NCBI RefSeq assembly: GCF_000196015.1
Contig: NC_007974.2
Coordinates: 1,240,001 to 1,304,000 of the forward strand
From: Cupriavidus metallidurans CH34
Lineage (GTDB): Bacteria > Pseudomonadota > Gammaproteobacteria > Burkholderiales > Burkholderiaceae
Length of the DNA: 64,000 nt
Direction: 5' to 3'
Part shown: positions 63,145 to 64,000 of the stretch, in pieces
Numbering within the stretch: the stretch's first letter is position 1
How the letters are laid out: the number at the start of each line of letters is the position of its first letter
Notes under the pieces: model-generated
Databases searched by the model: none
What the model was told of the DNA's origin: nothing
What the model saw: the letters and a program-made list of their open reading frames with translations, nothing else
Made by a program: the position numbers and the translations under genes

Positions 63145-63999
63145 TCACCGCATGACCGCCAGCAGCACGGCAATCAACGTCAGAAAGCTGAACAGCAGAT
63201 ACGCTGAAATGCGCCCCTGCTGAATTGCACCGACCGCGCGTGCCATAACCGCGACCAGGCGGACCACGGGCAAGTACAGCCAGCGCCAGAACGGATCTGA
63301 CACTATCACCCGATATTGCGGGTGTTCGTCGAACGGGGTGGGCAGGTCACGCCTAATCTGAAAAAAGGGCTCGAAGATCTGCCGAATCGGCTGGCCGAAA
63401 CCCTCGGCGGTATCTTGCATGCGCGGGGTGCCCCACGGAAAGCCGCAGGCCCAGGCCACGCTGCGACGCAGCCTGCCATGGTAGAGACCGCGCACAAGAA
63501 GATAGGCAAGCGCGAAACTGGCAAGGATACCTAGCAGGAAGATGACCGGCCCGTAGCTGGCCTGCTCCGGACTGATCGGCGCAAGCAGCCAGCCGCTGGT
63601 CGCGACACGTGCGCCGAGGCCGCTGCCGACCAATTGCTGCGTCACTGCATCGATCAGGCCGATGAAAGGAGATGGCAATAGTCCAAGCGCGATGCTTCCC
63701 AGTGCCAGCCATAGCATGCCGGCGCGCTCCCAGCCGCCAGCGTCCTGCGCGTCGTTGAGTCTGGGCTCGCGCGGAAGGCCGAGAAAGATCACACCGAAGA
63801 ACTTCACCATCGTGTAGCCGGCCAGGGCCGCTACCAGCGCAATCAGCGCCGCCACCACGGGGATAAGCATGGTCAGGAGCGGCACCGGCAATCCGGTCGT
63901 AAACAGAAAGCTCTGCAGGAGCAACCACTCCGAGACGAACCCACCAAGCGGTGGCAGACCCGCGCTGGTCAGCACGCCCACCAGCGTGAGCCAGCCCAC
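63145..63999 (-). CDS. hyfB: Hydrogenase-4-like membrane subunit B (NuoL-like), 5' part beyond window
   Basis: The C-terminal 284 residues are visible, with TLVGVLTSAGLPPLGGFVSEW at the start and five or so further helices; the N-terminus and start lie outside. It resembles the NuoL-type antiporter subunit HyfB. It would be the first gene of hyfBCEFGI, with 10 bp to the HyfC-like gene. No HyfA, HyfD or HyfH homologue is seen in this part of the operon. Confidence 0.9.
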   Translation of the reverse strand: MGWLTLVGVLTSAGLPPLGGFVSEWLLLQSFLFTTGLPVPLLTMLIPVVAALIALVAALAGYTMVKFFGVIFLGLPREPRLNDAQDAGGWERAGMLWLALGSIALGLLPSPFIGLIDAVTQQLVGSGLGARVATSGWLLAPISPEQASYGPVIFLLGILASFALAYLLVRGLYHGRLRRSVAWACGFPWGTPRMQDTAEGFGQPIRQIFEPFFQIRRDLPTPFDEHPQYRVIVSDPFWRWLYLPVVRLVAVMARAVGAIQQGRISAYLLFSFLTLIAVLLAVMR

Positions 64000-64000
64000 C

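Overview
The window is GC-rich proteobacterial DNA with dense, short-gapped operons. Its gene content is typical of a Burkholderiales bacterium: two Bug-type solute receptors, many OM-factor efflux operons, AraC regulators of the arabinose-binding-domain type, a Tat-exported phospholipase C and a BvgAS-like phosphorelay. Cupriavidus or a close relative is the best guess. The accessory metabolism, an extra RpoD-like sigma factor and the lack of rRNA, tRNA or ribosomal-protein genes suggest a secondary replicon. These are inferences from gene content; no marker gene is present.

Layout. 1-2.7 kb: acyl-CoA dehydrogenase (cut off) and SDR operon facing a GntR regulator, then a DUF3626 protein. 3.0-9.2 kb: TonB siderophore receptor and a DUF3302/HlyD/OMF export operon. 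9.2-13.1 kb: small lipoproteins, phosphocholine-specific phospholipase C and a glycine-zipper protein. 13.4-17.0 kb: LuxR-type response regulator and hybrid kinase. 17.3-24.1 kb: quinone reductase, two AraC regulators, Bug receptor, BKACE enzyme and TauD-type dioxygenase. 24.3-30.1 kb: secreted nuclease, SulP transporter, cytochrome c, and a MoaD/ThiS protein next to a beta-propeller. 30.1-33.4 kb: a more AT-rich cassette with an OLD-family ATPase/nuclease, a DUF2726 protein and a DUF6984-like protein, a candidate defence module. 34.0-38.2 kb: lipoprotein, then SDR-Bug-CMD operon with a divergent LacI regulator. 38.2-44.5 kb: Fic protein and an HxlR-controlled EmrAB/OMF tripartite pump. 44.8-48.8 kb: two exported enzymes (amidohydrolase, fumarase-superfamily lyase) and a small monooxygenase. 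49.1-53.0 kb: a MASE3-PAS-GGDEF-EAL gene split by an IS3-family element. 53.5-57.6 kb: RpoD-like sigma factor translationally coupled to a DUF1275-DUF1232 fusion, a spermidine-synthase-like protein and an HPr-like protein lacking the catalytic histidine. 57.8-64 kb: a ribbon-helix-helix regulator and a hyfBCEFGI-like membrane complex running off the right edge.

The most unusual content is at the right end. The hyf-like operon encodes a complex-I-related membrane complex whose large subunit has lost all four Ni-Fe cysteine ligands while the small subunit keeps its FeS cysteines, so it is a hydrogenase-related complex rather than a hydrogenase. Next to it is a cluster of regulatory oddities (second RpoD, Crh-like HPr, DUF fusion). 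The IS insertion is well defined: removing the element and one copy of a 3-bp duplication restores one reading frame exactly.

Several non-coding structures also stand out: a 20-bp promoter-like element present three times near envelope-protein genes, a seven-unit 11-bp tandem repeat before the amidohydrolase, paired 16-bp sites spaced 21 bp before the BKACE gene, and a cluster of ATTC-N-CCGCA motifs before the Fic gene.
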